A stretch of DNA of 64,000 nt, from the NCBI GenBank assembly GCA_027627225.1, contig CM051036.1, forward strand, positions 41,301,926 to 41,365,925. Direction: 5' to 3'. Origin of the DNA: Congeria kusceri (lineage: Eukaryota > Mollusca > Bivalvia > Myida > Dreissenidae). The notes below the pieces were generated by a model. That model saw only the letters and a list, made by a program, of their open reading frames with translations. It did not search any database and was not told the DNA's origin. A program made the position numbers and the translations under genes. This document shows, in pieces, positions 10,875 through 22,259 of this stretch; the stretch's first letter is position 1, and each line of letters begins with the position of its first letter.

Positions 10875-11885
10875 TTTTTTTTGAGTATGCCCCTCTTGGA
10901 AGATGCCGGGCTATGTTGCTTTGCAAATGTCGGTCAGTGTGTCCATCAGTATCTCGGTAGACCAAACTTTGTCCGGGCAGTAACTACAAAACCCTTAGGC
11001 ATAGGTTCTTCAAATTTGGTAGGTAGGTTAGTTATGACTAGTAGACAATCCCTATTGATATTGGGGTCAGTGGGTTAAAGATCAAGGCCAAACTGAACTA
11101 AAGATAAAAAAACTACTTTTATTGTAAATGTTTTAAGGCCATAACCAAGCCACCCATGGGTCTAGGCTCTTTAAACTTAGTAGGTTGGTTGGTCAAAACT
11201 AGTATTGGGTCAAAAGTCAAGATCAAATTGACCAAAAGATGATTATATAAAAACCAATGATAGTAAAATCTTGTATGGGCAATTACTTTGCAACCCTTAG
11301 GCCTAGATTATTAAAACTTGATAGGTATGATTTTCATTAGTAGTAGAGGATCCCCATTGATTATTGGTTACTTTGGTCAAAGGTAATGGTCAAACTGACC
11401 AAAGATAAAAAACCTCCTAATATTGAATTCTTGTCAAACCTTGTCCAGGAAGTAACTACAAAACCATTTGGCTTACGTTCTTCAAACTTAGTGGGTGTTC
11501 ATGACATGTTGATGATATCTCTTGATGTTGGGGTCCTTGGGTCAAAGGTCAAAGTCAAACCAGTCAAAAGATAATTAAAAAAACACTCGATAATGATTAA
11601 AGGTTGTCTAGGCATTAAGTTAATTAAACTCGGTAGATAGCTTGATCATTACTAGCAACGGATCCCAATTGACCATTGGGTCAAAGATGAAGACCAAAAT
11701 TACCCAAAGATTAAAAACTGACCAAAAGATCCAAAAACTTTCTTTGGGCAATGCCGATAGAACTCTTATACCTAGGTTCGTAAAATATACCTACGTTGGT
11801 TATGACTACAAGTATCTCTATTGATTATTGAGTCATAGGGTCAAAGGCTGAGGTCAAACAGACAAATAGTATATTAAAACTTGTT
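10875..11885 (+). repeat. Tandem array of about 170-bp units (family B, array 1)
   Basis: The array opens with GCCCCTCTTGGAAGATG and GCTTTGCAAATGTCGGTC. About six diverged units follow with GGGCAATAACTACAAAACCC, TTAGGCCTAGGTTCTT, GGTAGGTTGGTCATGACTAG, GGTCAAAGGTCAAGGTC and AACTGACCAAAAGATGA. The same family and leader occur at 16359-17480. Open frames inside it are artefacts. Confidence 0.8.
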
Positions 11886-11889
11886 TCAT

Positions 11890-13590
11890 TACAATTTTGT
11901 ACAGACTGAGACATTGTTTAAACCTAAAGTGGGGGGGGGGGGGGGGATACCTGTTTTACAAACAGTTTTTATTAAGTGTTTTTTTTTCACATTTGGTTTT
12001 AAGCAGATTATTTTAATATATTGTGTCAATTTTAGGTTGTCCTATGGAACACAGGTGCAAAAAAGAAACATGAAAGAGCCTTAGAGGTGACAAATAAGGT
12101 CAGCTGGCAAAACTGTGCTTCATAAAAGAGTATGTAAAAGCTTAGCACCCTTATGCTTGTCAAAACACTCATGCTCTTATTTTGTTGTAACTGCACAAAA
12201 TGTTCATATGGTAACCTTAAAATGTTGTCAGGTTTGGGTCCTCAAAAGACCTATTTCATTTAACAAGTTAATTGGTCAAGTTTTCTCAACAGTCTCTGAG
12301 CATCCTTTCTCGTTTCTCACTTCTTTGAAAATTAAATGTGGACAACTATATGCCGCATATACATTTTACCATTGTTTATTTAAAAAGATGATTATGTTTA
12401 CCAATGTTTGTTACAAATGCACTGTAAATGAACAGTGTTTTGAACATGTTATTGTCGAACTACCATTGATGTGCCTCTTTAACACTATTGAGCCCTCATG
12501 TTTCAATTGATTAACTCAAATCCTAATTCATTGCCTAGATAGTATCTTGAGGACCTTTAATCACTGGTCAAGTATTTTTGAAAACATAGCTCAGTAGGTC
12601 ATACTTCAAAAAGCTTCTTCAGTACCTAGCAGCTTCATTTTAAATCAGAATTCAGCTCCAAATTTCATCAGACTAAAGTCCTTAACTGAATCTTGGTTAG
12701 GTTTGAGAATAAGTTATGTGGGGTGAAAACTATGTTACTGGGTGATTTAACATGAAAGACTTGTTAATACCCAAGAAGCATCAATCATGATATAATCAGG
12801 CTATAATGTGTTGCTTCCAGGTTAATTGGCATAATACTGGTAGATAATATTTGATGCATGAACAATTGTTTTGTTCTGGCAACTTCAGTCTGAACATATT
12901 CCATCACAGGGGTGTTACTGGCTAACAGCATTACTGATATTAAATTCGGCAAGACATTTGTCTGTACATGATGGTGTTTTCTTTACAAAGTGTGTTTTCT
13001 CTTTTTTACCTGTTATATAAAATAAATTTTATTTATGTATGCAAGTAAAACCAACTTAATATGAATTTGATATTATAATATATAGTTTAAAGGCTGTATT
13101 TTAAAAATGTTTTCAATGTACATATACCATGAATATGTATGAATGGTAACCTGCATCATTTTGATACATTGGGGTACCTGCAACTGATCAATAGTTGCAG
13201 TTAGAAACAAGACAGTATCTACTATTGACATAGTACTGACATGTCACATGTATCATTGAAAATTATGTTAATTGTGTCTATGTCTAATTTTGTCTTATTA
13301 AAGGAATAACACTTTGTTGATTTACAGAAATCCATATATGCGGTAGACCCTAAAGACATATTTATAGGTACAACTTTTTAACTGTAATAAATACAGCCTA
13401 CTCACTTATCCAAGAGTTCACCTTATATATGATGAAGTGCTCATTTATCTTTCACTGGTATGCTTTTGATCAATTATGATGCAAATATTTTTACACATGT
13501 GTTTGCAGTGACTGGGCAGTAGAAGGTCAAGGGCAGACTACATTGACAGTGTCCTGCACCAAGGTATGGGCTAGTCAACACTGAAATCAC
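11890..13590. other. Gene-free stretch with a poly-G tract
   Basis: A run of about 17 G residues occurs at 11931-11947. A 131-codon open frame at 12115-12510 has no recognisable domain, is cysteine- and phenylalanine-rich in a way expected of AT-rich noncoding DNA, and is not called. Nothing else is identified. Confidence 0.4.
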
Positions 13591-13599
13591 TTGATTATT
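13591..13599 (+). repeat. Target-site duplication, left copy (LINE)
   Basis: TTGATTATT, immediately outside the poly-T (the poly-A tail of the minus-strand LINE). The identical 9-mer recurs at 16350-16358. Confidence 0.75.
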
Positions 13600-16349
13600 T
13601 TTTTTTTTTTTATTCCAAATTTATTAATTTTCATAGACATATTTGTTATACTTGAACATACAAAAACACCATTTATAAACCTTGTACATAAGTATGTCTA
13701 GAAAAAATAAAGATGTTTTAATGTTTTGTCAGGGAGGTCAATTGAAAAGGTGTATATGAAGAAAAGGGAAAAAAAAAAATCTATCAAATATAAGTAGGGT
13801 GTTTGAAAATAAAAGTTTTGTTTGTTTAACTCTACCAGTGGAAAAAAATAATAATAAAAAAGTGTATTTGGAAAAAAAACTATTATTTCACAAAAGTGAC
13901 TGGACAGTGACCAGAAGTTATAAATAAATGAAAAGCTGGTTAAAAAATTAGTTAGGATGTTTGGATGGGGCTTTCACGTTCGTCAGATGCCTCCATAAAA
14001 CATCTCCAGCGTAATTGATGTATTTGGCTCTTATTAGTTGACTTTGCTATAATTTCTTCAATTTTGAGGCGATGATTTAGGACATTTTGAAAACTGGCTA
14101 TTTGAGGCACACGTTTTTCAAGTTTGCTTTTGAAAATATAGTACTTAGCTAACATAACTATAAAATTTATACAGAATGAATCATTTTTGTTTACTGTTAC
14201 GCAGTTACAAAAGGACATAGTGGTAAAAGTTAGTTCTATGTTTTCTTCAATTCTAAGTTTTTCTTGTATATACTGCTTTACATCAGTCCAAAATATTTGG
14301 GTCCATTGGCATTCCCAGAACAAATGTAAATTTGATTCTGGGTACATAGAGCAAAAGTCACATAGATTTGAGGGTGTTAAATTGCATTTGTATAAGTATA
14401 TATTGTTGGGGATGATCTGCATTAAATATTTGTATTGGAAATACCTAATTTTAGTATCAGTTGATAACTTTAGTGGTTGGCTGAAAATAGTCTTGTGGTC
14501 TAGAGATTCCAAATCTAATACTGTTTTCCATTTGCTCATTTGTTTGAATTCAATGGGTTTTTCTCTTTTTAACAGTAATTTGTAAATTAGTTTACACACT
14601 TTTGTAGAATCTTTTAGTTTATTTAACATATTATCGGGGGTTGTATAGTCTATATTATTTTGCTGTAGTGTTTGTTTCCATTCAGACGGAATGCTACAGA
14701 TTAAACTATTATATTTCAGAAAGTCCCCTTGTTCTATATTATATAGGTGTTGTATGTCTGAAAAGGAGTAAAATTGCTTTACTCTGTAGTCAAATAAATG
14801 TTCTAGAAATAGAACCCCTTTGTCAAACCAGGATTTGTAAAATAGTGTTTTGTTTTTATTTTTTATAGACGAGTTGTTCCAAATAATTTGTTTACACACT
14901 GTCACGTTTACTTCGTTATAGGTTCCACAGAGCCATCCATGTATTACATTCTTTAGGAATTCCGATTTTATTTTTAAATCCTTCACTTGGCTTAAGGTTT
15001 GATTTAAAAATTAAGTTTCCACCAACGCTTGTAAGCATGTTTGTGTATATTTGAATTATTTTTGAATCTTGTTGGAAGATAAAACGTTTAACCCAACTTG
15101 CTTTGAGAGATTTAAAAAAACAGTCTATGTCTAACATTTTAAGTCCCCCCTCTGTGTAATCTTGAACAATACGTTTTCTAGATACTTTGTCTGGTTTGTC
15201 GTCCCAAAGAAATTTGAAGCTTGTATGCGTGATTTGTTTCATAATATGTTCAGGAGGATTCGGCAGGACCGTAAATGGGTATACCAACTTTGGTATTGCA
15301 AAACTTTTAAGGACTGTTATTTTCCCTATTGGAGTCAAGTTCCATCTTTTCCATTTATGCAAACAATTCTCAAATTCCTGTACTTTTGCTGGAACGTTTA
15401 ACTGAATTATTTCATTTGGATTGTTGCTAAACGTTATACCCAGTGCTGATGCATGTTGAGAGTTCCAAATAATTTTTTTATGTTTGCAGTATTGTGTTTC
15501 ACTGTGTTTAAATGCGCCTAGTTTTAAAACATTGCATTTGTTTTTATTAAGTGTTAAACCTGATATTAATGCAAACTGTTCATTTGCATGTATTAGTGTT
15601 TCAAATGATTTTTGTGTGCCATCTAACATAAAGGATGCGTCATCAGCGAACATGGATTGTTTTACTTCCACATTATGTATATTTATACCTTTAATATTTG
15701 GATCTGACTCGATTTTTATTGATAACAATTCTATACAAATAATAAATAGGTAAGGAGACAGAGGGCATCCCTGACGAACTCCTCTATGGATATTAAAAAA
15801 ATCAGTAAAATGACCATTATTTGTTACACATGACATTGCGTTTTGATAAAACAGTTTAACCCAATTTATAATATATTGACTAAAACCAAAATGTTCAAGA
15901 CATTTGAACATAAACTCGTGGTCCAGACTATCAAAGGCTTTATTGAAGTCTGAGAAAAATATTAGACCAGATTCGTTTGTGTCATTGACTTTTTCAATGA
16001 TTTCCTGGATAATACGGACATTTTCGCCGATGTATCTTCCTTTTATGAACCCTGTTTGATTTGTACTGATAATTTTATTTAAGTGTGGCTTTATACGGTT
16101 TGCCATTGTTTTGGATGCTATTTTGTAGTCTACATTAAGTAAAGAGACAGGTCTCCAGTTTTCAATTATAAGAGTATCCTTTCCTTGTTTTTGGTATTAG
16201 CGTGATGATACTTTTTGGAGCTCTGTTAATTTGTTGTTATCAAGGGAGTAATTTAGAGATTTGATTAAATGATCTTTTATTTCATTCCAAAATATTTTAT
16301 AAAATTCCACTGAAATGCCGTCAGATCCGGGACTTTTATTATTTTGCAT
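13600..16349 (-). mobile_element. L1/Tx1-like non-LTR retrotransposon, 5'-truncated
   Basis: A LINE read on the minus strand: partial ORF2 (reverse transcriptase, then a zinc-binding C-terminal domain), a 3' UTR of about 350 bp, and a poly-A tail seen as poly-T at 13598-13611. It is bounded by the 9-bp direct repeat TTGATTATT on both sides, as expected of target-primed insertion. Sequence upstream of the reverse transcriptase N-terminal region, including any APE endonuclease and ORF1, is absent, so the copy was truncated on insertion. At least three frame shifts are visible (near 14990, near 16180 and near 16215), so it is dead. The insertion sits at the very start of the family B array at 16359. 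Confidence 0.88.
13952..16349 (-). pseudogene. LINE ORF2 remnant: reverse transcriptase and zinc-binding domain, frameshifted
   Basis: ORF2p copies element RNA into DNA at the nicked target. The minus-strand frames in order are: 16349 to about 16215, with NNKSPGSDGISVEFYKIFW; a short piece with SIITLIPK; then, from about 16180, ENWRPVSLLNVDYKI leading into the long open stretch ending at 14916. That stretch holds FFSDFNKAFDSLDHEFM (first catalytic Asp region), GVRQGCPLSPYLFIICIELL and the active-site box MFADDASF (FADD in place of the usual YADD). After a frameshift near 14990 the frame starting in the 14986 region continues to a stop at 13952. It carries a CDFC and HLFWEC zinc-binding (zf-RVT-type) motif in its second half. 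The separated frames and missing N-terminus make this a pseudogene. The L1/Tx1-like class is judged from the motif style and the zf-RVT domain, not from a tree. Confidence 0.88.
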
Positions 16350-16358
16350 TTGATTATT
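16350..16358 (+). repeat. Target-site duplication, right copy (LINE)
   Basis: TTGATTATT, identical to 13591-13599, directly abutting the truncated 5' end of the LINE. Confidence 0.75.
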
Positions 16359-17480
16359 ATGCCTCTTTTAAAAAAGCGGGAGTATATTGCTTTGCAAATG
16401 TCGGTCGGTGTGTCCGTGGCAATAACTATAGAACCCTTAGGCCTAAGTTTTTGAAACTTGCAAGGAAGGTTGGTTATGACTTCTAGAGGTTCCTTATTGA
16501 TTATGCTTCAGTGGGGCAAATGTCAAGATCAAATTGATAAAAAGTTCAAAAAAAATTAATGACCAATAATCGTAAAAGCTTGGCGTGGCAATAACTTAGC
16601 AACCTTTAAGACTTGGTTCTTACAACTTGGTAAGTAGGTTGGTCATGACTAGTAAAAGGTCCGTATTGATATTGGGGTCCTTAGATCAAAGGTCATGGTC
16701 AAATTGACCAAAATATGATAAAATAAATCATCCAATAATTATAAAACCTTGTCCGGACAATAACTTTTTAACCCCTGGAGTTGGGTTCTTAAAACCTGAT
16801 AGGTGGGTTGGTCATGACCAGTAAAGTATCTCTATTGATTATTGGGTTTTGGGGTCAAAAGTCAAGGTCCAACCGACCAAAGATTATAAGATTATATAAA
16901 ACAACATTGAATAATTGTCAAACATTGTATGGGCAATAACTACAGAAACCTTGGCCTAGGTTCTTTATACCTAGGTAGGTAGGTTGGTTATGACATGTAG
17001 AGATTCTCTATTGATTTTGGGCTTCTGAGGTCAGAGGTCAGTGTCAAAATCATTTCATAATTGTAATAGCTTGGCCAAGCACTTGGGCCTAAATTATTTG
17101 GTCATTGATTGGTAATTACTAGCAGATGAAGGGTCAAACGCCAATGTCAAAATGACAGAAACTTGTGGAAACTGATAAACAGATGTAAAACTGATCAATA
17201 GATGCATAACATTTACCAGGCAAAAAATACAGAACTCTTAAGTAGGCTGGTCTTGACAAAAAATCCTTATTGATGATTGTGTCCTAGGGTCAAAGGCCAA
17301 GGTCAAACTGATCAATGGTTGTCAAACATTGTCCAAACATTGTCCAGGCAATACCTATTAGAACTCTTAGGCTAGGGTTTGTAAAATGTATTAGGTAGAT
17401 GGGTTATGACAACAAGTAGAAAAAAGTTCAAACTGACGAAAAGATGACAAAAAAAACAGGTGGACAAGCTTTAAAAATAT
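16359..17480 (+). repeat. Tandem array of about 170-bp units (family B, array 2)
   Basis: It starts with ATGCCTCTTTTAAAAAAGCG and GCTTTGCAAATGTCGGTC, the same leader as at 10875. About six or seven units follow with GGGCAATAACTA, AGGCCTAGGTTCTT, GGTTGGTCATGACTAGTA and GGTCAAAGGTCAAGGTC. Copies lie near 16425, 16590, 16757 and 16935, with weaker ones to 17480. Confidence 0.8.
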
Positions 17481-19090
17481 CCATTTTTACATGTAATAAG
17501 CCATGACATAGCACTGAGTTGCTAATGCCAAAATGATAATGGCTCCCCATATGCTAATAATTAAAACCACAATGGGCTTCTTTCAACCCAAGATCTGTTC
17601 CTATTGAAAGTGGGACAGAATCTTGTGACTCAACTCATATAGTTCAAGGTCTTCAATGGCCCATATGTTAACATTTCATAGGACAGTGCGTGTGCTTATT
17701 CTGTTGACAGGAAGTGTTAAGTCAATTTCACGTTTTCTTCTTCTTAGGGAGAAAAACTACGTCCTAAAAGATTTAGGAATACTAGTCACAAATGTTCATC
17801 TTGGATATGGCTGTGAATTGCTAACAAAATGTCAGCTTTATCTTAAATAATATAACAATGTATATGTTATTTGTGTTTCCCCTGGGATTCTTGTTCTTTG
17901 GCATGAACATTGTTTTTCAGTACAAACCCATTGCCTTAAGAATTAAATACATGTATGTCTGTTGTATGGTACAAAGTTGTTCAGTGTTGGTTGGTCTGAA
18001 TATGAACACATTTTTGTGTAGACTATCTAGTAAAATCCTAGGTCAAAGAAATACATTTGCTGATTAAAAAATTGCAATATTTCCAAAGTTTGTTTTGTTC
18101 TTGTCCAAGTTTTACAGATCATATGATTTTACTAGGGGAAAATTTACTAAACTTTGTATGATTGTTCCTTGCACGGTGTGTTACCAGACTTTTTCAGTTC
18201 TGTGTATTATATGGAAAACTCAAGTTGTTATGATAAATAAAAGCTGAGCCTGTAAGGAACCACTGGTCAGATTTCCACAGAAATGTACCTTGTATGAACC
18301 TCTACCAAATCCATGTCACTCACTTTGATCCCATAACATAGTCACCGGTGGACTGGGGTGTTTCAAGAAACATGTACTAGGGCTTTATTGAAAACTTCTA
18401 TGTTCGTGTTAACATCAACTCTACCAGGTTTCTAACTACTATATTTATTGCCTTATTTATAAGAGAAGAGCCACTCTAGACCTGGGTGGGGGTGATCTTT
18501 TTAATATGATAAGAAATGAGACATAGCAACTTCAGTAAAATCGAAAATAATGGAAGCAATTAGAACAAATGTATTGTTTACTTCTTTACCCCAAGCCAGA
18601 TGCTCCTGTTACAGGTTATTACTGAGTGGTCAGGGAAATGGTATACACTATTCAAAGGTTGAATTTCCCGTTGTGTATAGCAAAAATATTTACGCATTTC
18701 ACAGAAAACGTCAAATGTTACCTTGACCTTAAAAAGGCCTCGGCGGTGTCTGATACTACCCTCACAATAATTTTAAAAATTGTTTATAGCTTTCATGCAT
18801 AAACAATCGTGTATGACATATTAATCAATCTGCGTGTCGTGAATAGCTTAGTTGTCAATTATATTGATTATTTGCATTGTTGTTGTGTGTTTATGTATGT
18901 GATTTACGATATAATTGCGATAAAAATAACATTTTATTACAACAAATAAAGTGCTACATATAAATGTTTTTCTTTCAGTGTTCTTTGCGACGGGTGTTTG
19001 CAGTTCACGAGAAGCCAGTCACGTGTGTGTTACAATGATCTGTATGCTGAAAAGAAATAAATTTATTGTTGATGTTATTATGTTTGAGTT
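17481..19090. other. Gene-free stretch
   Basis: No coding sequence is recognised. At 18968-19060 a pyrimidine tract ending TTTCTTTCAG is followed after about 80 bp by AAATAAATTTATT, which could mimic a small terminal exon with a poly-A signal. There is no open frame of note in it. Confidence 0.35.
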
Positions 19091-19095
19091 CTATT
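19091..19095 (+). repeat. Target-site duplication, left copy (Gypsy element)
   Basis: CTATT directly before the TG of the left LTR, matching CTATT at 24196-24200. Confidence 0.8.
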
Positions 19096-19227
19096 TGTAG
19101 TATTAATGAAGACAAAAGATGCTGATGTTTAAGGTGTTTATTGTACAGAGGCTAGTCGCCGAACGCTGCTACGCGCAGGTAGCTCATGCATGCTGGAATA
19201 CTAGTATCAATTTACACTACTACAACA
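19096..19227 (-). repeat. 3' LTR of the Gypsy element
   Basis: 132 bp, starting TGTAGTATTAATGAA and ending ACTACTACAACA as read on the plus strand. It aligns along its whole length with 24068-24195. This is the downstream LTR because the coding strand is minus. Such short LTRs are unusual but known in the mag lineage. Confidence 0.9.
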
Positions 19228-19238
19228 TCTCCCTTCCA
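19228..19238 (-). other. Polypurine tract
   Basis: On the minus strand GGAAGGGAGA lies directly before the 3' LTR, the expected primer for plus-strand DNA synthesis. Confidence 0.7.
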
Positions 19239-19369
19239 AGGTAAGCTACTTCTTGACTAGAGAGTTAATAAATCTAGAGGTTTTGAAACTCGAGCCAACC
19301 GTGTTATGTAATGTTCGTTATCGTCTCTGCCTTGAGTTGACCTCTGAAACACAGCACTATCGCTTTCCT

Positions 19370-20376
19370 CTACCTGTTGCGTTTGGGAATTAATTTCCTA
19401 GTCGTTCTGCTCAACTGTTCTGATATAGGACTACTTAATAAATGACGCCTATTGCGGCGTATCAGTCCGTCCTCTGTTTCAACCTTGTTTGACCTCGGGA
19501 ATCCAGCGCTCGATTCAACAATGCCGTATTTCTTTTGATCTTTAATGAACAGGCGAGAGCGATCAGGCAAATTTTGTTGCGGTTTAGCTTTATGCCGCGA
19601 GTCAAAAACACGTTTCTGCTTTATTCTATTTTGACCTTCGAACTGCCTGACTGATTTTAAGTTCGGCCATTTGGGTGCTAAGATTCCGGCTTACCAGGGA
19701 CTGACGATTGCAGTTTCCTACCCATAAGTACATCTGCGGGGCTGTAACCATTATGTAATGGTGTTCTGTATGCTAGTAGCGCTAAATAGGGATCGTCAAC
19801 CTTTTTAAACATGTCCTTTATTGTTATAACAGAACGCTCTGCTAGTCCGTTGCTCTGAAGCAATTTTGGGCTACTAGTCCAATGTTCGAATCCGTATTCT
19901 TGACTGAATTGTTTGAAGGTAACCGAACTATCAAACGTCCCGTTGTCGGACATAACTACTTCCGGGAAACCATGTCTCGCAAATATTGACTTCATATGAT
20001 TTATAACTGTATCGGTTTTGGAGTTTGACATTTGTGCCATCTCGATATATCGCGAAAAGTAATGCACCACTAAGATATAAGGACGTCCTTTGAAGTCAAA
20101 CAGGTCCGTTGCTACGCGCTGAAATGGAGCCTCTGGAAATTCTTGTGGAATTAGCGGTTCCGCTTGATCGCTCGCATTTTCGATACACTTTTGACACGTT
20201 CGAACAGCTTTCTCCAGTGCTGTACGAATTCCCACCCACCAAATGGATTGTTTCGTACGCTCCCTACATTTTGTGATGCACTGGTGACCCTCGTGTACCC
20301 TATCAATCATTTCCGATTGTAGTATTTCCGGGATAATTAGACGAGTACCCTTCAGTAACATTCCCTTCTGTAACAT
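19370..20376 (-). pseudogene. Gypsy integrase (zinc finger, DDE core, C-terminal domain), broken
   Basis: Integrase inserts the element's cDNA into the genome. The frame 20376-19678 shows the zinc-binding segment (RVHEGHQ, then TCQKC about 35 residues on), the first catalytic Asp in RVATDLFDF, the second in VVMSDNGTF and the Glu in SNGLAERS, so the DD(35)E set is present. The ending SPADVLMGRKLQS is typical. The frame then stops, and a separate frame at 19370-19570 carries FPRSNKVETEDGLIRRNRR, the usual C-terminal segment after the core. One or more frame breaks therefore lie at 19570-19680. With the other Pol lesions this copy cannot be autonomous. Confidence 0.9.
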
Positions 20377-20406
20377 AATATCCCCACGGTATTCCCAGTA
20401 CCGTTG

Positions 20407-20690
20407 AATTTAACCTTTTAATGCGGATTTCTCAGGCCGACCGTGTTTACAGAACTCCACTAATTGAGAACATACCGCATCCTGCTCATAGTGCGACTTA
20501 ATTTGTTCAAGTCGGTTACCACACGCCGGTAGACCGCTACTTACCATTTCAACAAACGCGCCTGATTTCGCGAGCATTTCATCACTTTCCGTATGGAACG
20601 TTGCGACCCGTGGCGCACGTGACAAGCAGTCAGCTGTAATTATTTTGCTTCCCATTGTGTAAACAATGTCGGAAGTCATATCGCATTAGT
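20407..20690 (-). pseudogene. Gypsy Pol: connection region between RNase H and integrase
   Basis: A frame beginning near MTSDIVYTMGSKIITADCLS matches the segment after RNase H in Gypsy Pol proteins, where G-x-x-x-x-x-A-D-x-L-S-R-A-P is conserved. It overlaps the end of the RNase H frame in a different register and is separated from the integrase frame by a stop near 20409, so it is shifted on both sides. Confidence 0.8.
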
Positions 20691-21011
20691 TTCCTGTGAA
20701 ATCTTTGTATTCTAGGTGACAACTCGGTCAGATCTTTAGTACTTAACAGTGGTACTAACGGCTTGTGATCCGTTTCCAATACAAATCTCGACCCTATCAA
20801 GTACTTTTGGAATGTTTCGCAAACCCATGTCAATGCTGGACATTCGTTTTTAATCTGTGCATACCTCAGCTCGGATTCATTTAAGGAACGTGATGCAAAC
20901 GCAAAAGGTTTCCAGATATCGTTGTGTTTTTTACATAACACGCCTCCTAGCCCATACCAAGAGATGTCTGCGGAAACAAGCGTTTCTCTTTAGGGGTCAT
21001 ATTGCGCGGTC
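20630..21011 (-). pseudogene. Gypsy RNase H domain, frameshifted
   Basis: RNase H removes the RNA strand during reverse transcription. The open part runs from a Y-D-P segment at about 21005 (followed by a stop codon) through ETLVSADISWYGLGGVL (first catalytic Asp region), FAFASRSLNESELRYAQIKN (Glu region) and FVLETDHKPLVPLL (Asp region) to RYDFRHCLHNGK. The upstream edge abuts foreign sequence shared with 32050-32085, which marks the left border of a nested insertion. Confidence 0.88.
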
Positions 21012-21641
21012 ATGGTGAAAAGTGAGATCAAACTCTGAATATTTTATATGTAACAAAGAAGGAATTTATTTGCGCACGTGTAACCTTGAAAGGATAAAAA
21101 TAGAACTCAGTTCTCTGTACGTATTTTCAATAGCAATACACTGACAAGCTTTCATGGGAAGGCTTTGGTGGTAATTCAATACTCTGTGCATTAATACTCT
21201 GCAATTCGGTTTTAAACTAAAGTCGAAATGGCATCTTTAAGTTCTGCAGAGCGGACGAAAAAACTAAATGGGATTCCCAAGATATGCTCTGTCATTCAAA
21301 TTAAATTGTTGACTACATAAAACAAAATGGAAAAAATAGACCGTTCAATAAAGGGTGTAATTTATTTGTGAACAGTTACCGACACAAAGTTTTTGTTTGT
21401 AAGACAGTTGACCAGTTTCACAAAAAAATGAGAAATCCCATGAATTGTCAACGGCAATTTGTCAGACGGGCAGTCGTCAGTGGACAATGCAGCAGTATTG
21501 CGTGGTATGTAATAACATTAATAGTTATTTAACACTGATAGTTTGTATACCAAATGACGTTAATATTATACATAGTGTATATATTACAACAGCTAAGACA
21601 TCAATTTAAACAAAATTTTCACGATATAATTATATTTACAT

Positions 21642-22222
21642 CAGGGATGGCAACGAATACCAAAACGCTATTCGAATATTCGAATTCAATATTCGAATAT
21701 ACGTTCGTTTTTTTTAAATGTCCGAGTCTTTGTTTATTTATCCAGGATGTATAATAACTAAACAAATTAATGTGTCGTTAAAAACCGTTCTTATCGTTGT
21801 CGACTCTATGAATTTAATACGAATTTTTCCATTATCATCATCAACATCATCATCATTATCATCATAATCATCAATCATCAATCATCTTTATCATCCGATT
21901 CATTGATGTCATCATAAAACAACATAGAAAACAGTTCTTAGATTTTATTTCGAATCATTTACTTTGTCATACATTTATTAATAGTAAAACAGATTTATAC
22001 ACTTCAAACATCAAAACAGACACGGGTATCGATGGTGTTAAATAACATGTCAACGTGTCAAATTAGGTAACTGTGAAAACATAATGATCGCGGATTATAG
22101 AATTCAACTAGTTTTTTTATGGAGATTTTTTTTTAAATTTATGTTTTGCCATTCGAATACTCATTTAATAATCGAATATTCGGTCAAGTATTCGAATATT
22201 CGATTACTCGTTGACATCCGTA
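21642..22222. mobile_element. hAT-like MITE with AT-rich TTCGAATATTCG termini
   Basis: The left end reads CAGGGATGGCAACGAATACC followed by ATTCGAATATTCGAATTC. The right end, read inward on the minus strand, is TACGGATGTCAACGAGTAAT followed by CGAATATTCGAATAC. The termini match over GGATGNCAACGANTA. Flanks are ATTTACAT (21634-21641) and ATTTAAAT (22223-22230), an 8-bp duplication with one mismatch, as expected for hAT elements. There is no transposase. Confidence 0.6.
21834..21898 (+). repeat. (ATC)n microsatellite
   Basis: Imperfect ATCATC/ATCATA run inside the MITE. Confidence 0.8.
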
Positions 22223-22259
22223 ATTTAAATGCATTATTATATTTAAACAACATCTTTGC

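Noticed and set aside
12115..12510. 131-codon plus-strand open frame
   Set aside because: No domain, no splice or promoter context, composition as expected of AT-rich noncoding DNA; no repeat copies or homologue recognised.
14187..15753. Plus-strand open frames across the LINE
   Set aside because: Antisense to the reverse transcriptase; cysteine- and phenylalanine-rich strings with no family match.
18968..19065. Terminal exon of a transcript ending before the Gypsy element
   Set aside because: Only a pyrimidine tract with AG and a poly-A-like hexamer are present; no open frame or upstream exon could be linked.
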